Source: Mytilus galloprovincialis
Lineage: Eukaryota > Mollusca > Bivalvia > Mytilida > Mytilidae
Reading direction: 5' to 3'
Assembly (NCBI RefSeq): GCF_965363235.1
Contig: NC_134839.1
Span: 59,115,560-59,179,559, forward strand
Length of the DNA: 64,000 bases
The stretch's first letter is position 1. Each line of letters starts with the position of its first letter. Below are positions 22,167 to 35,080 of the stretch, in pieces. Made by a program: the position numbers and the translations under genes. The notes beneath the pieces were generated by a model that was not told the DNA's origin, did no database searches, and worked only from the letters and a program-made list of their open reading frames with translations.

Positions 22167-22248
22167 TGGCAGCGGTGGGATTCGAACCCACGCCTCCGAG
22201 GAGACTGGTGCCTTAAACCAGCGGCTTAGACCGCTCGGCCACGCTACC
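22167..22248 (-). tRNA. tRNA-Leu(AAG), unit 15, D-stem variant
   Basis: C to G at 22224 on the plus strand changes the 3' D stem from GGC to GCC, making a C-C mismatch in a three-pair stem. The A and B boxes are intact, so it may still be transcribed, but folding should be weaker. The same change occurs in unit 18. Confidence 0.88.
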
Positions 22249-23045
22249 GACGCTTTATAGTTGAGCTAAATCAAGATATCATTCGTTTACAACATTTACA
22301 ACTGATAAAAATATGTCTTATAGGCATACATTACGAAATATTACGTAGAAATATGTTTCTTTTTGGTTTTCCAAAATCAAACTCAAATTCTTTCTTAATA
22401 CTAAATGCATGCAATCAAATTACATATTTCGCTTCTCTCTCTGAACAGAGTTATCCATTATTTGCTTAGTTCACATTTTTTGGAATGTCTATATATGGTA
22501 ACATGCATAGCTCAAGTTGGCTGAGCATTTGATACTCACAAGTAACTTCATACAGGAGGGGCGGTTTTCACCATTTCACATTGGACGGAACCATGTAATC
22601 TATATTGTACATTCGGTTGAGGGCGCGATCGAAGCTTCTAGTCATGAGAAGAAATTATAACGCTTGAACGCTAGGTCGCTGTCGGCTCATCGAAACGTAA
22701 TAAATGCACGTGCAAAACGGGCAAATTGGATAGCAAACTTTTTTTGTCGTTAGCAACAAATTGCCTTCGCAGGTTATTATTCTAACGAGTTTCTATCAGC
22801 ACTACTCAATTCCCCTTTGGAGAAAAGAAAATGAAAAAAAAAATAATTTCAAAACAATTAAAAGTATTTCAAATAGTAAAGAGCTATAAAAATGAACAAC
22901 CAACACAGCTCATTATGTTTGGCAATGTGTTTTCTTTAAGATAAATATGTTTCTTTCTGCCCTACACTCACCTTGACAAGTAACTACAATGTTAATGGTA
23001 ATGTTATGAAGTATTTACACCTTAAATTGGAGTTTTAGAATCATG

Positions 23046-23136
23046 GCCTCGGTAGCGCAGTAGGTAGCGCGTCAGTCTCATAATCACAAATGACAGAGCG
23101 ATCTGAAGGTCGTGAGTTCGATCCTCACCCGGGGCA
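23046..23136 (+). tRNA. tRNA-Met(CAT) with intron, unit 15
   Basis: Identical to unit 1. Confidence 0.96.
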
Positions 23137-23449
23137 TAGTTTTTTTCTACCCGTAACTCTTGTTTTCAAAGCATTTCTGATAGTTCTGAAAACTTGTGTT
23201 ATACATTTGTACCTGTAATATGTTATTTTCTGCAATGTTTGTCATGCATGTCATGCATTTTAAACTGCATTGAGATAGCGTTCAGCATTTGAAATATATG
23301 TGATCTTGGATTAAACAGAATAATTCTTTTCTATTAAGTATTACAACAATTTTAATATCTTCTGTGTATTAACTTTTTATCCATTTCATATTTTGTCAAT
23401 TTATGCAAAAATCGATAAATTAATTTTCTAACTTACTAAAAAAATCACT

Positions 23450-23531
23450 TGGCAGCGGTGGGATTCGAACCCACGCCTCCGAGGAGACTGGTGCCTTAAA
23501 CCAGCGCCTTAGACCGCTCGGCCACGCTACC
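23450..23531 (-). tRNA. tRNA-Leu(AAG), unit 16
   Basis: Identical to unit 1; the unit carries the T to G spacer marker at 23676. Confidence 0.96.
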
Positions 23532-24328
23532 GACGCTTTATAGTTGAGCTAAATCAAGATATCATTCGTTTACAACATTTACAACTGATAAAAATATGTC
23601 TTATAGGCATACATTACGAAATATTACGTAGAAATATGTTTCTTTTTGGTTTTCCAAAATCAAACTCAAATTCTTGCTTAATACTAAATGCATGCAATCA
23701 AATTACATATTTCGCTTCTCTCTCTGAACAGAGTTATCCATTATTTGCTTAGTTCACATTTTTTGGAATGTCTATATATGGTAACATGCATAGCTCAAGT
23801 TGGCTGAGCATTTGATACTCACAAGTAACTTCATACAGGAGGGGCGGTTTTCACCATTTCACATTGGACGGAACCATGTAATCTATATTGTACATTCGGT
23901 TGAGGGCGCGATCGAAGCTTCTAGTCATGAGAAGAAATTATAACGCTTGAACGCTAGGTCGCTGTCGGCTCATCGAAACGTAATAAATGCACGTGCAAAA
24001 CGGGCAAATTGGATAGCAAACTTTTTTTGTCGTTAGCAACAAATTGCCTTCGCAGGTTATTATTCTAACGAGTTTCTATCAGCACTACTCAATTCCCCTT
24101 TGGAGAAAAGAAAATGAAAAAAAAAATAATTTCAAAACAATTAAAAGTATTTCAAATAGTAAAGAGCTATAAAAATGAACAACCAACACAGCTCATTATG
24201 TTTGGCAATGTGTTTTCTTTAAGATAAATATGTTTCTTTCTGCCCTACACTCACCTTGACAAGTAACTACAATGTTAATGGTAATGTTATGAAGTATTTA
24301 CACCTTAAATTGGAGTTTTAGAATCATG

Positions 24329-24419
24329 GCCTCGGTAGCGCAGTAGGTAGCGCGTCAGTCTCATAATCACAAATGACAGAGCGATCTGAAGGTCGTGAGT
24401 TCGATCCTCACCCGGGGCA
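24329..24419 (+). tRNA. tRNA-Met(CAT) with intron, unit 16
   Basis: Identical to unit 1. Confidence 0.96.
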
Positions 24420-24732
24420 TAGTTTTTTTCTACCCGTAACTCTTGTTTTCAAAGCATTTCTGATAGTTCTGAAAACTTGTGTTATACATTTGTACCTGTA
24501 ATATGTTATTTTCTGCAATGTTTGTCATGCATGTCATGCATTTTAAACTGCATTGAGATAGCGTTCAGCATTTGAAATATATGTGATCTTGGATTAAACA
24601 GAATAATTCTTTTCTATTAAGTATTACAACAATTTTAATATCTTCTGTGTATTAACTTTTTATCCATTTCATATTTTGTCAATTTATGCAAAAATCGATA
24701 AATTAATTTTCTAACTTACTAAAAAAATCACT

Positions 24733-24814
24733 TGGCAGCGGTGGGATTCGAACCCACGCCTCCGAGGAGACTGGTGCCTTAAACCAGCGCCTTAGACCGC
24801 TCGGCCACGCTACC
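24733..24814 (-). tRNA. tRNA-Leu(AAG), unit 17
   Basis: Identical to unit 1; the unit has one extra A in the A-run. Confidence 0.96.
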
Positions 24815-25612
24815 GACGCTTTATAGTTGAGCTAAATCAAGATATCATTCGTTTACAACATTTACAACTGATAAAAATATGTCTTATAGGCATACATTAC
24901 GAAATATTACGTAGAAATATGTTTCTTTTTGGTTTTCCAAAATCAAACTCAAATTCTTTCTTAATACTAAATGCATGCAATCAAATTACATATTTCGCTT
25001 CTCTCTCTGAACAGAGTTATCCATTATTTGCTTAGTTCACATTTTTTGGAATGTCTATATATGGTAACATGCATAGCTCAAGTTGGCTGAGCATTTGATA
25101 CTCACAAGTAACTTCATACAGGAGGGGCGGTTTTCACCATTTCACATTGGACGGAACCATGTAATCTATATTGTACATTCGGTTGAGGGCGCGATCGAAG
25201 CTTCTAGTCATGAGAAGAAATTATAACGCTTGAACGCTAGGTCGCTGTCGGCTCATCGAAACGTAATAAATGCACGTGCAAAACGGGCAAATTGGATAGC
25301 AAACTTTTTTTGTCGTTAGCAACAAATTGCCTTCGCAGGTTATTATTCTAACGAGTTTCTATCAGCACTACTCAATTCCCCTTTGGAGAAAAGAAAATGA
25401 AAAAAAAAAATAATTTCAAAACAATTAAAAGTATTTCAAATAGTAAAGAGCTATAAAAATGAACAACCAACACAGCTCATTATGTTTGGCAATGTGTTTT
25501 CTTTAAGATAAATATGTTTCTTTCTGCCCTACACTCACCTTGACAAGTAACTACAATGTTAATGGTAATGTTATGAAGTATTTACACCTTAAATTGGAGT
25601 TTTAGAATCATG

Positions 25613-25703
25613 GCCTCGGTAGCGCAGTAGGTAGCGCGTCAGTCTCATAATCACAAATGACAGAGCGATCTGAAGGTCGTGAGTTCGATCCTCACCCGGG
25701 GCA
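25613..25703 (+). tRNA. tRNA-Met(CAT) with intron, unit 17
   Basis: Identical to unit 1. Confidence 0.96.
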
Positions 25704-26016
25704 TAGTTTTTTTCTACCCGTAACTCTTGTTTTCAAAGCATTTCTGATAGTTCTGAAAACTTGTGTTATACATTTGTACCTGTAATATGTTATTTTCTGC
25801 AATGTTTGTCATGCATGTCATGCATTTTAAACTGCATTGAGATAGCGTTCAGCATTTGAAATATATGTGATCTTGGATTAAACAGAATAATTCTTTTCTA
25901 TTAAGTATTACAACAATTTTAATATCTTCTGTGTATTAACTTTTTATCCATTTCATATTTTGTCAATTTATGCAAAAATCGATAAATTAATTTTCTAACT
26001 TACTAAAAAAATCACT

Positions 26017-26098
26017 TGGCAGCGGTGGGATTCGAACCCACGCCTCCGAGGAGACTGGTGCCTTAAACCAGCGGCTTAGACCGCTCGGCCACGCTACC
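26017..26098 (-). tRNA. tRNA-Leu(AAG), unit 18, D-stem variant
   Basis: Same D-stem change as unit 15, here at 26074; the unit also has one extra A in the A-run. Confidence 0.88.
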
Positions 26099-26896
26099 GA
26101 CGCTTTATAGTTGAGCTAAATCAAGATATCATTCGTTTACAACATTTACAACTGATAAAAATATGTCTTATAGGCATACATTACGAAATATTACGTAGAA
26201 ATATGTTTCTTTTTGGTTTTCCAAAATCAAACTCAAATTCTTTCTTAATACTAAATGCATGCAATCAAATTACATATTTCGCTTCTCTCTCTGAACAGAG
26301 TTATCCATTATTTGCTTAGTTCACATTTTTTGGAATGTCTATATATGGTAACATGCATAGCTCAAGTTGGCTGAGCATTTGATACTCACAAGTAACTTCA
26401 TACAGGAGGGGCGGTTTTCACCATTTCACATTGGACGGAACCATGTAATCTATATTGTACATTCGGTTGAGGGCGCGATCGAAGCTTCTAGTCATGAGAA
26501 GAAATTATAACGCTTGAACGCTAGGTCGCTGTCGGCTCATCGAAACGTAATAAATGCACGTGCAAAACGGGCAAATTGGATAGCAAACTTTTTTTGTCGT
26601 TAGCAACAAATTGCCTTCGCAGGTTATTATTCTAACGAGTTTCTATCAGCACTACTCAATTCCCCTTTGGAGAAAAGAAAATGAAAAAAAAAAATAATTT
26701 CAAAACAATTAAAAGTATTTCAAATAGTAAAGAGCTATAAAAATGAACAACCAACACAGCTCATTATGTTTGGCAATGTGTTTTCTTTAAGATAAATATG
26801 TTTCTTTCTGCCCTACACTCACCTTGACAAGTAACTACAATGTTAATGGTAATGTTATGAAGTATTTACACCTTAAATTGGAGTTTTAGAATCATG

Positions 26897-26987
26897 GCCT
26901 CGGTAGCGCAGTAGGTAGCGCGTCAGTCTCATAATCACAAATGACAGAGCGATCTGAAGGTCGTGAGTTCGATCCTCACCCGGGGCA
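26897..26987 (+). tRNA. tRNA-Met(CAT) with intron, unit 18
   Basis: Identical to unit 1. Confidence 0.96.
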
Positions 26988-27300
26988 TAGTTTTTTTCTA
27001 CCCGTAACTCTTGTTTTCAAAGCATTTCTGATAGTTCTGAAAACTTGTGTTATACATTTGTACCTGTAATATGTTATTTTCTGCAATGTTTGTCATGCAT
27101 GTCATGCATTTTAAACTGCATTGAGATAGCGTTCAGCATTTGAAATATATGTGATCTTGGATTAAACAGAATAATTCTTTTCTATTAAGTATTACAACAA
27201 TTTTAATATCTTCTGTGTATTAACTTTTTATCCATTTCATATTTTGTCAATTTATGCAAAAATCGATAAATTAATTTTCTAACTTACTAAAAAAATCACT

Positions 27301-27382
27301 TGGCAGCGGTGGGATTCGAACCCACGCCTCCGAGGAGACTGGTGCCTTAAACCAGCGCCTTAGACCGCTCGGCCACGCTACC
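27301..27382 (-). tRNA. tRNA-Leu(AAG), unit 19
   Basis: Identical to unit 1. Confidence 0.96.
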
Positions 27383-28179
27383 GACGCTTTATAGTTGAGC
27401 TAAATCAAGATATCATTCGTTTACAACATTTACAACTGATAAAAATATGTCTTATAGGCATACATTACGAAATATTACGTAGAAATATGTTTCTTTTTGG
27501 TTTTCCAAAATCAAACTCAAATTCTTTCTTAATACTAAATGCATGCAATCAAATTACATATTTCGCTTCTCTCTCTGAACAGAGTTATCCATTATTTGCT
27601 TAGTTCACATTTTTTGGAATGTCTATATATGGTAACATGCATAGCTCAAGTTGGCTGAGCATTTGATACTCACAAGTAACTTCATACAGGAGGGGCGGTT
27701 TTCACCATTTCACATTGGACGGAACCATGTAATCTATATTGTACATTCGGTTGAGGGCGCGATCGAAGCTTCTAGTCATGAGAAGAAATTATAACGCTTG
27801 AACGCTAGGTCGCTGTCGGCTCATCGAAACGTAATAAATGCACGTGCAAAACGGGCAAATTGGATAGCAAACTTTTTTTGTCGTTAGCAACAAATTGCCT
27901 TCGCAGGTTATTATTCTAACGAGTTTCTATCAGCACTACTCAATTCCCCTTTGGAGAAAAGAAAATGAAAAAAAAAATAATTTCAAAACAATTAAAAGTA
28001 TTTCAAATAGTAAAGAGCTATAAAAATGAACAACCAACACAGCTCATTATGTTTGGCAATGTGTTTTCTTTAAGATAAATATGTTTCTTTCTGCCCTACA
28101 CTCACCTTGACAAGTAACTACAATGTTAATGGTAATGTTATGAAGTATTTACACCTTAAATTGGAGTTTTAGAATCATG

Positions 28180-28270
28180 GCCTCGGTAGCGCAGTAGGTA
28201 GCGCGTCAGTCTCATAATCACAAATGACAGAGCGATCTGAAGGTCGTGAGTTCGATCCTCACCCGGGGCA
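28180..28270 (+). tRNA. tRNA-Met(CAT) with intron, unit 19
   Basis: Identical to unit 1. Confidence 0.96.
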
Positions 28271-28583
28271 TAGTTTTTTTCTACCCGTAACTCTTGTTTT
28301 CAAAGCATTTCTGATAGTTCTGAAAACTTGTGTTATACATTTGTACCTGTAATATGTTATTTTCTGCAATGTTTGTCATGCATGTCATGCATTTTAAACT
28401 GCATTGAGATAGCGTTCAGCATTTGAAATATATGTGATCTTGGATTAAACAGAATAATTCTTTTCTATTAAGTATTACAACAATTTTAATATCTTCTGTG
28501 TATTAACTTTTTATCCATTTCATATTTTGTCAATTTATGCAAAAATCGATAAATTAATTTTCTAACTTACTAAAAAAATCACT

Positions 28584-28665
28584 TGGCAGCGGTGGGATTC
28601 GAACCCACGCCTCCGAGGAGACTGGTGCCTTAAACCAGCGCCTTAGACCGCTCGGCCACGCTACC
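28584..28665 (-). tRNA. tRNA-Leu(AAG), unit 20
   Basis: Identical to unit 1. Confidence 0.96.
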
Positions 28666-29462
28666 GACGCTTTATAGTTGAGCTAAATCAAGATATCATT
28701 CGTTTACAACATTTACAACTGATAAAAATATGTCTTATAGGCATACATTACGAAATATTACGTAGAAATATGTTTCTTTTTGGTTTTCCAAAATCAAACT
28801 CAAATTCTTTCTTAATACTAAATGCATGCAATCAAATTACATATTTCGCTTCTCTCTCTGAACAGAGTTATCCATTATTTGCTTAGTTCACATTTTTTGG
28901 AATGTCTATATATGGTAACATGCATAGCTCAAGTTGGCTGAGCATTTGATACTCACAAGTAACTTCATACAGGAGGGGCGGTTTTCACCATTTCACATTG
29001 GACGGAACCATGTAATCTATATTGTACATTCGGTTGAGGGCGCGATCGAAGCTTCTAGTCATGAGAAGAAATTATAACGCTTGAACGCTAGGTCGCTGTC
29101 GGCTCATCGAAACGTAATAAATGCACGTGCAAAACGGGCAAATTGGATAGCAAACTTTTTTTGTCGTTAGCAACAAATTGCCTTCGCAGGTTATTATTCT
29201 AACGAGTTTCTATCAGCACTACTCAATTCCCCTTTGGAGAAAAGAAAATGAAAAAAAAAATAATTTCAAAACAATTAAAAGTATTTCAAATAGTAAAGAG
29301 CTATAAAAATGAACAACCAACACAGCTCATTATGTTTGGCAATGTGTTTTCTTTAAGATAAATATGTTTCTTTCTGCCCTACACTCACCTTGACAAGTAA
29401 CTACAATGTTAATGGTAATGTTATGAAGTATTTACACCTTAAATTGGAGTTTTAGAATCATG

Positions 29463-29553
29463 GCCTCGGTAGCGCAGTAGGTAGCGCGTCAGTCTCATAA
29501 TCACAAATGATAGAGCGATCTGAAGGTCGTGAGTTCGATCCTCACCCGGGGCA
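29463..29553 (+). tRNA. tRNA-Met(CAT), unit 20, intron variant
   Basis: Intron base 12 is T instead of C (29511). The mature tRNA is unchanged. Shared with unit 21. Confidence 0.95.
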
Positions 29554-29866
29554 TAGTTTTTTTCTACCCGTAACTCTTGTTTTCAAAGCATTTCTGATAG
29601 TTCTGAAAACTTGTGTTATACATTTGTACCTGTAATATGTTATTTTCTGCAATGTTTGTCATGCATGTCATGCATTTTAAACTGCATTGAGATAGCGTTC
29701 AGCATTTGAAATATATGTGATCTTGGATTAAACAGAATAATTCTTTTCTATTAAGTATTACAACAATTTTAATATCTTCTGTGTATTAACTTTTTATCCA
29801 TTTCATATTTTGTCAATTTATGCAAAAATCGATAAATTAATTTTCTAACTTACTAAAAAAATCACT

Positions 29867-29948
29867 TGGCAGCGGTGGGATTCGAACCCACGCCTCCGAG
29901 GAGACTGGTGCCTTAAACCAGCGCCTTAGACCGCTCGGCCACGCTACC
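29867..29948 (-). tRNA. tRNA-Leu(AAG), unit 21
   Basis: Identical to unit 1. Confidence 0.96.
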
Positions 29949-30745
29949 GACGCTTTATAGTTGAGCTAAATCAAGATATCATTCGTTTACAACATTTACA
30001 ACTGATAAAAATATGTCTTATAGGCATACATTACGAAATATTACGTAGAAATATGTTTCTTTTTGGTTTTCCAAAATCAAACTCAAATTCTTTCTTAATA
30101 CTAAATGCATGCAATCAAATTACATATTTCGCTTCTCTCTCTGAACAGAGTTATCCATTATTTGCTTAGTTCACATTTTTTGGAATGTCTATATATGGTA
30201 ACATGCATAGCTCAAGTTGGCTGAGCATTTGATACTCACAAGTAACTTCATACAGGAGGGGCGGTTTTCACCATTTCACATTGGACGGAACCATGTAATC
30301 TATATTGTACATTCGGTTGAGGGCGCGATCGAAGCTTCTAGTCATGAGAAGAAATTATAACGCTTGAACGCTAGGTCGCTGTCGGCTCATCGAAACGTAA
30401 TAAATGCACGTGCAAAACGGGCAAATTGGATAGCAAACTTTTTTTGTCGTTAGCAACAAATTGCCTTCGCAGGTTATTATTCTAACGAGTTTCTATCAGC
30501 ACTACTCAATTCCCCTTTGGAGAAAAGAAAATGAAAAAAAAAATAATTTCAAAACAATTAAAAGTATTTCAAATAGTAAAGAGCTATAAAAATGAACAAC
30601 CAACACAGCTCATTATGTTTGGCAATGTGTTTTCTTTAAGATAAATATGTTTCTTTCTGCCCTACACTCACCTTGACAAGTAACTACAATGTTAATGGTA
30701 ATGTTATGAAGTATTTACACCTTAAATTGGAGTTTTAGAATCATG

Positions 30746-30836
30746 GCCTCGGTAGCGCAGTAGGTAGCGCGTCAGTCTCATAATCACAAATGATAGAGCG
30801 ATCTGAAGGTCGTGAGTTCGATCCTCACCCGGGGCA
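30746..30836 (+). tRNA. tRNA-Met(CAT), unit 21, intron variant
   Basis: Same intron C to T as unit 20, here at 30794; mature tRNA unchanged. Confidence 0.95.
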
Positions 30837-31149
30837 TAGTTTTTTTCTACCCGTAACTCTTGTTTTCAAAGCATTTCTGATAGTTCTGAAAACTTGTGTT
30901 ATACATTTGTACCTGTAATATGTTATTTTCTGCAATGTTTGTCATGCATGTCATGCATTTTAAACTGCATTGAGATAGCGTTCAGCATTTGAAATATATG
31001 TGATCTTGGATTAAACAGAATAATTCTTTTCTATTAAGTATTACAACAATTTTAATATCTTCTGTGTATTAACTTTTTATCCATTTCATATTTTGTCAAT
31101 TTATGCAAAAATCGATAAATTAATTTTCTAACTTACTAAAAAAATCACT

Positions 31150-31231
31150 TGGCAGCGGTGGGATTCGAACCCACGCCTCCGAGGAGACTGGTGCCTTAAA
31201 CCAGCGCCTTAGACCGCTCGGCCACGCTACC
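31150..31231 (-). tRNA. tRNA-Leu(AAG), unit 22
   Basis: Identical to unit 1; the unit has a C to T change at 31894 in the spacer. Confidence 0.96.
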
Positions 31232-32028
31232 GACGCTTTATAGTTGAGCTAAATCAAGATATCATTCGTTTACAACATTTACAACTGATAAAAATATGTC
31301 TTATAGGCATACATTACGAAATATTACGTAGAAATATGTTTCTTTTTGGTTTTCCAAAATCAAACTCAAATTCTTTCTTAATACTAAATGCATGCAATCA
31401 AATTACATATTTCGCTTCTCTCTCTGAACAGAGTTATCCATTATTTGCTTAGTTCACATTTTTTGGAATGTCTATATATGGTAACATGCATAGCTCAAGT
31501 TGGCTGAGCATTTGATACTCACAAGTAACTTCATACAGGAGGGGCGGTTTTCACCATTTCACATTGGACGGAACCATGTAATCTATATTGTACATTCGGT
31601 TGAGGGCGCGATCGAAGCTTCTAGTCATGAGAAGAAATTATAACGCTTGAACGCTAGGTCGCTGTCGGCTCATCGAAACGTAATAAATGCACGTGCAAAA
31701 CGGGCAAATTGGATAGCAAACTTTTTTTGTCGTTAGCAACAAATTGCCTTCGCAGGTTATTATTCTAACGAGTTTCTATCAGCACTACTCAATTCCCCTT
31801 TGGAGAAAAGAAAATGAAAAAAAAAATAATTTCAAAACAATTAAAAGTATTTCAAATAGTAAAGAGCTATAAAAATGAACAACCAACACAGCTTATTATG
31901 TTTGGCAATGTGTTTTCTTTAAGATAAATATGTTTCTTTCTGCCCTACACTCACCTTGACAAGTAACTACAATGTTAATGGTAATGTTATGAAGTATTTA
32001 CACCTTAAATTGGAGTTTTAGAATCATG

Positions 32029-32119
32029 GCCTCGGTAGCGCAGTAGGTAGCGCGTCAGTCTCATAATCACAAATGACAGAGCGATCTGAAGGTCGTGAGT
32101 TCGATCCTCACCCGGGGCA
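32029..32119 (+). tRNA. tRNA-Met(CAT) with intron, unit 22
   Basis: Identical to unit 1. Confidence 0.96.
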
Positions 32120-32432
32120 TAGTTTTTTTCTACCCGTAACTCTTGTTTTCAAAGCATTTCTGATAGTTCTGAAAACTTGTGTTATACATTTGTACCTGTA
32201 ATATGTTATTTTCTGCAATGTTTGTCATGCATGTCATGCATTTTAAACTGCATTGAGATAGCGTTCAGCATTTGAAATATATGTGATCTTGGATTAAACA
32301 GAATAATTCTTTTCTATTAAGTATTACAACAATTTTAATATCTTCTGTGTATTAACTTTTTATCCATTTCATATTTTGTCAATTTATGCAAAAATCGATA
32401 AATTAATTTTCTAACTTACTAAAAAAATCACT

Positions 32433-32514
32433 TGGCAGCGGTGGGATTCGAACCCACGCCTCCGAGGAGACTGGTGCCTTAAACCAGCGCCTTAGACCGC
32501 TCGGCCACGCTACC
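32433..32514 (-). tRNA. tRNA-Leu(AAG), unit 23
   Basis: Identical to unit 1. Confidence 0.96.
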
Positions 32515-33311
32515 GACGCTTTATAGTTGAGCTAAATCAAGATATCATTCGTTTACAACATTTACAACTGATAAAAATATGTCTTATAGGCATACATTAC
32601 GAAATATTACGTAGAAATATGTTTCTTTTTGGTTTTCCAAAATCAAACTCAAATTCTTTCTTAATACTAAATGCATGCAATCAAATTACATATTTCGCTT
32701 CTCTCTCTGAACAGAGTTATCCATTATTTGCTTAGTTCACATTTTTTGGAATGTCTATATATGGTAACATGCATAGCTCAAGTTGGCTGAGCATTTGATA
32801 CTCACAAGTAACTTCATACAGGAGGGGCGGTTTTCACCATTTCACATTGGACGGAACCATGTAATCTATATTGTACATTCGGTTGAGGGCGCGATCGAAG
32901 CTTCTAGTCATGAGAAGAAATTATAACGCTTGAACGCTAGGTCGCTGTCGGCTCATCGAAACGTAATAAATGCACGTGCAAAACGGGCAAATTGGATAGC
33001 AAACTTTTTTTGTCGTTAGCAACAAATTGCCTTCGCAGGTTATTATTCTAACGAGTTTCTATCAGCACTACTCAATTCCCCTTTGGAGAAAAGAAAATGA
33101 AAAAAAAAATAATTTCAAAACAATTAAAAGTATTTCAAATAGTAAAGAGCTATAAAAATGAACAACCAACACAGCTCATTATGTTTGGCAATGTGTTTTC
33201 TTTAAGATAAATATGTTTCTTTCTGCCCTACACTCACCTTGACAAGTAACTACAATGTTAATGGTAATGTTATGAAGTATTTACACCTTAAATTGGAGTT
33301 TTAGAATCATG

Positions 33312-33402
33312 GCCTCGGTAGCGCAGTAGGTAGCGCGTCAGTCTCATAATCACAAATGACAGAGCGATCTGAAGGTCGTGAGTTCGATCCTCACCCGGGG
33401 CA
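33312..33402 (+). tRNA. tRNA-Met(CAT) with intron, unit 23
   Basis: Identical to unit 1. Confidence 0.96.
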
Positions 33403-33715
33403 TAGTTTTTTTCTACCCGTAACTCTTGTTTTCAAAGCATTTCTGATAGTTCTGAAAACTTGTGTTATACATTTGTACCTGTAATATGTTATTTTCTGCA
33501 ATGTTTGTCATGCATGTCATGCATTTTAAACTGCATTGAGATAGCGTTCAGCATTTGAAATATATGTGATCTTGGATTAAACAGAATAATTCTTTTCTAT
33601 TAAGTATTACAACAATTTTAATATCTTCTGTGTATTAACTTTTTATCCATTTCATATTTTGTCAATTTATGCAAAAATCGATAAATTAATTTTCTAACTT
33701 ACTAAAAAAATCACT

Positions 33716-33797
33716 TGGCAGCGGTGGGATTCGAACCCACGCCTCCGAGGAGACTGGTGCCTTAAACCAGCGCCTTAGACCGCTCGGCCACGCTACC
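33716..33797 (-). tRNA. tRNA-Leu(AAG), unit 24
   Basis: Identical to unit 1. Confidence 0.96.
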
Positions 33798-34594
33798 GAC
33801 GCTTTATAGTTGAGCTAAATCAAGATATCATTCGTTTACAACATTTACAACTGATAAAAATATGTCTTATAGGCATACATTACGAAATATTACGTAGAAA
33901 TATGTTTCTTTTTGGTTTTCCAAAATCAAACTCAAATTCTTTCTTAATACTAAATGCATGCAATCAAATTACATATTTCGCTTCTCTCTCTGAACAGAGT
34001 TATCCATTATTTGCTTAGTTCACATTTTTTGGAATGTCTATATATGGTAACATGCATAGCTCAAGTTGGCTGAGCATTTGATACTCACAAGTAACTTCAT
34101 ACAGGAGGGGCGGTTTTCACCATTTCACATTGGACGGAACCATGTAATCTATATTGTACATTCGGTTGAGGGCGCGATCGAAGCTTCTAGTCATGAGAAG
34201 AAATTATAACGCTTGAACGCTAGGTCGCTGTCGGCTCATCGAAACGTAATAAATGCACGTGCAAAACGGGCAAATTGGATAGCAAACTTTTTTTGTCGTT
34301 AGCAACAAATTGCCTTCGCAGGTTATTATTCTAACGAGTTTCTATCAGCACTACTCAATTCCCCTTTGGAGAAAAGAAAATGAAAAAAAAAATAATTTCA
34401 AAACAATTAAAAGTATTTCAAATAGTAAAGAGCTATAAAAATGAACAACCAACACAGCTCATTATGTTTGGCAATGTGTTTTCTTTAAGATAAATATGTT
34501 TCTTTCTGCCCTACACTCACCTTGACAAGTAACTACAATGTTAATGGTAATGTTATGAAGTATTTACACCTTAAATTGGAGTTTTAGAATCATG

Positions 34595-34685
34595 GCCTCG
34601 GTAGCGCAGTAGGTAGCGCGTCAGTCTCATAATCACAAATGACAGAGCGATCTGAAGGTCGTGAGTTCGATCCTCACCCGGGGCA
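34595..34685 (+). tRNA. tRNA-Met(CAT) with intron, unit 24
   Basis: Identical to unit 1. Confidence 0.96.
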
Positions 34686-34998
34686 TAGTTTTTTTCTACC
34701 CGTAACTCTTGTTTTCAAAGCATTTCTGATAGTTCTGAAAACTTGTGTTATACATTTGTACCTGTAATATGTTATTTTCTGCAATGTTTGTCATGCATGT
34801 CATGCATTTTAAACTGCATTGAGATAGCGTTCAGCATTTGAAATATATGTGATCTTGGATTAAACAGAATAATTCTTTTCTATTAAGTATTACAACAATT
34901 TTAATATCTTCTGTGTATTAACTTTTTATCCATTTCATATTTTGTCAATTTATGCAAAAATCGATAAATTAATTTTCTAACTTACTAAAAAAATCACT

Positions 34999-35080
34999 TG
35001 GCAGCGGTGGGATTCGAACCCACGCCTCCGAGGAGACTGGTGCCTTAAACCAGCGCCTTAGACCGCTCGGCCACGCTACC
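34999..35080 (-). tRNA. tRNA-Leu(AAG), unit 25
   Basis: Identical to unit 1. Confidence 0.96.

Larger units (their letters stand above)
19397..23246. repeat. Three-unit block, first copy (units 13-15)
   Basis: Three successive units carry, in order, the T to G marker (19826), an 11-base A-run, and the Leu D-stem change (22224). The same order of markers recurs in units 16-18, so this block was duplicated as a whole. Confidence 0.8.
23247..27097. repeat. Three-unit block, second copy (units 16-18)
   Basis: Repeats the marker order of units 13-15: T to G (23676), 11-base A-run (unit 17), Leu D-stem change (26074). Unit 18 also has an 11-base A-run, which unit 15 lacks, so one change followed the duplication. 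Confidence 0.8.
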
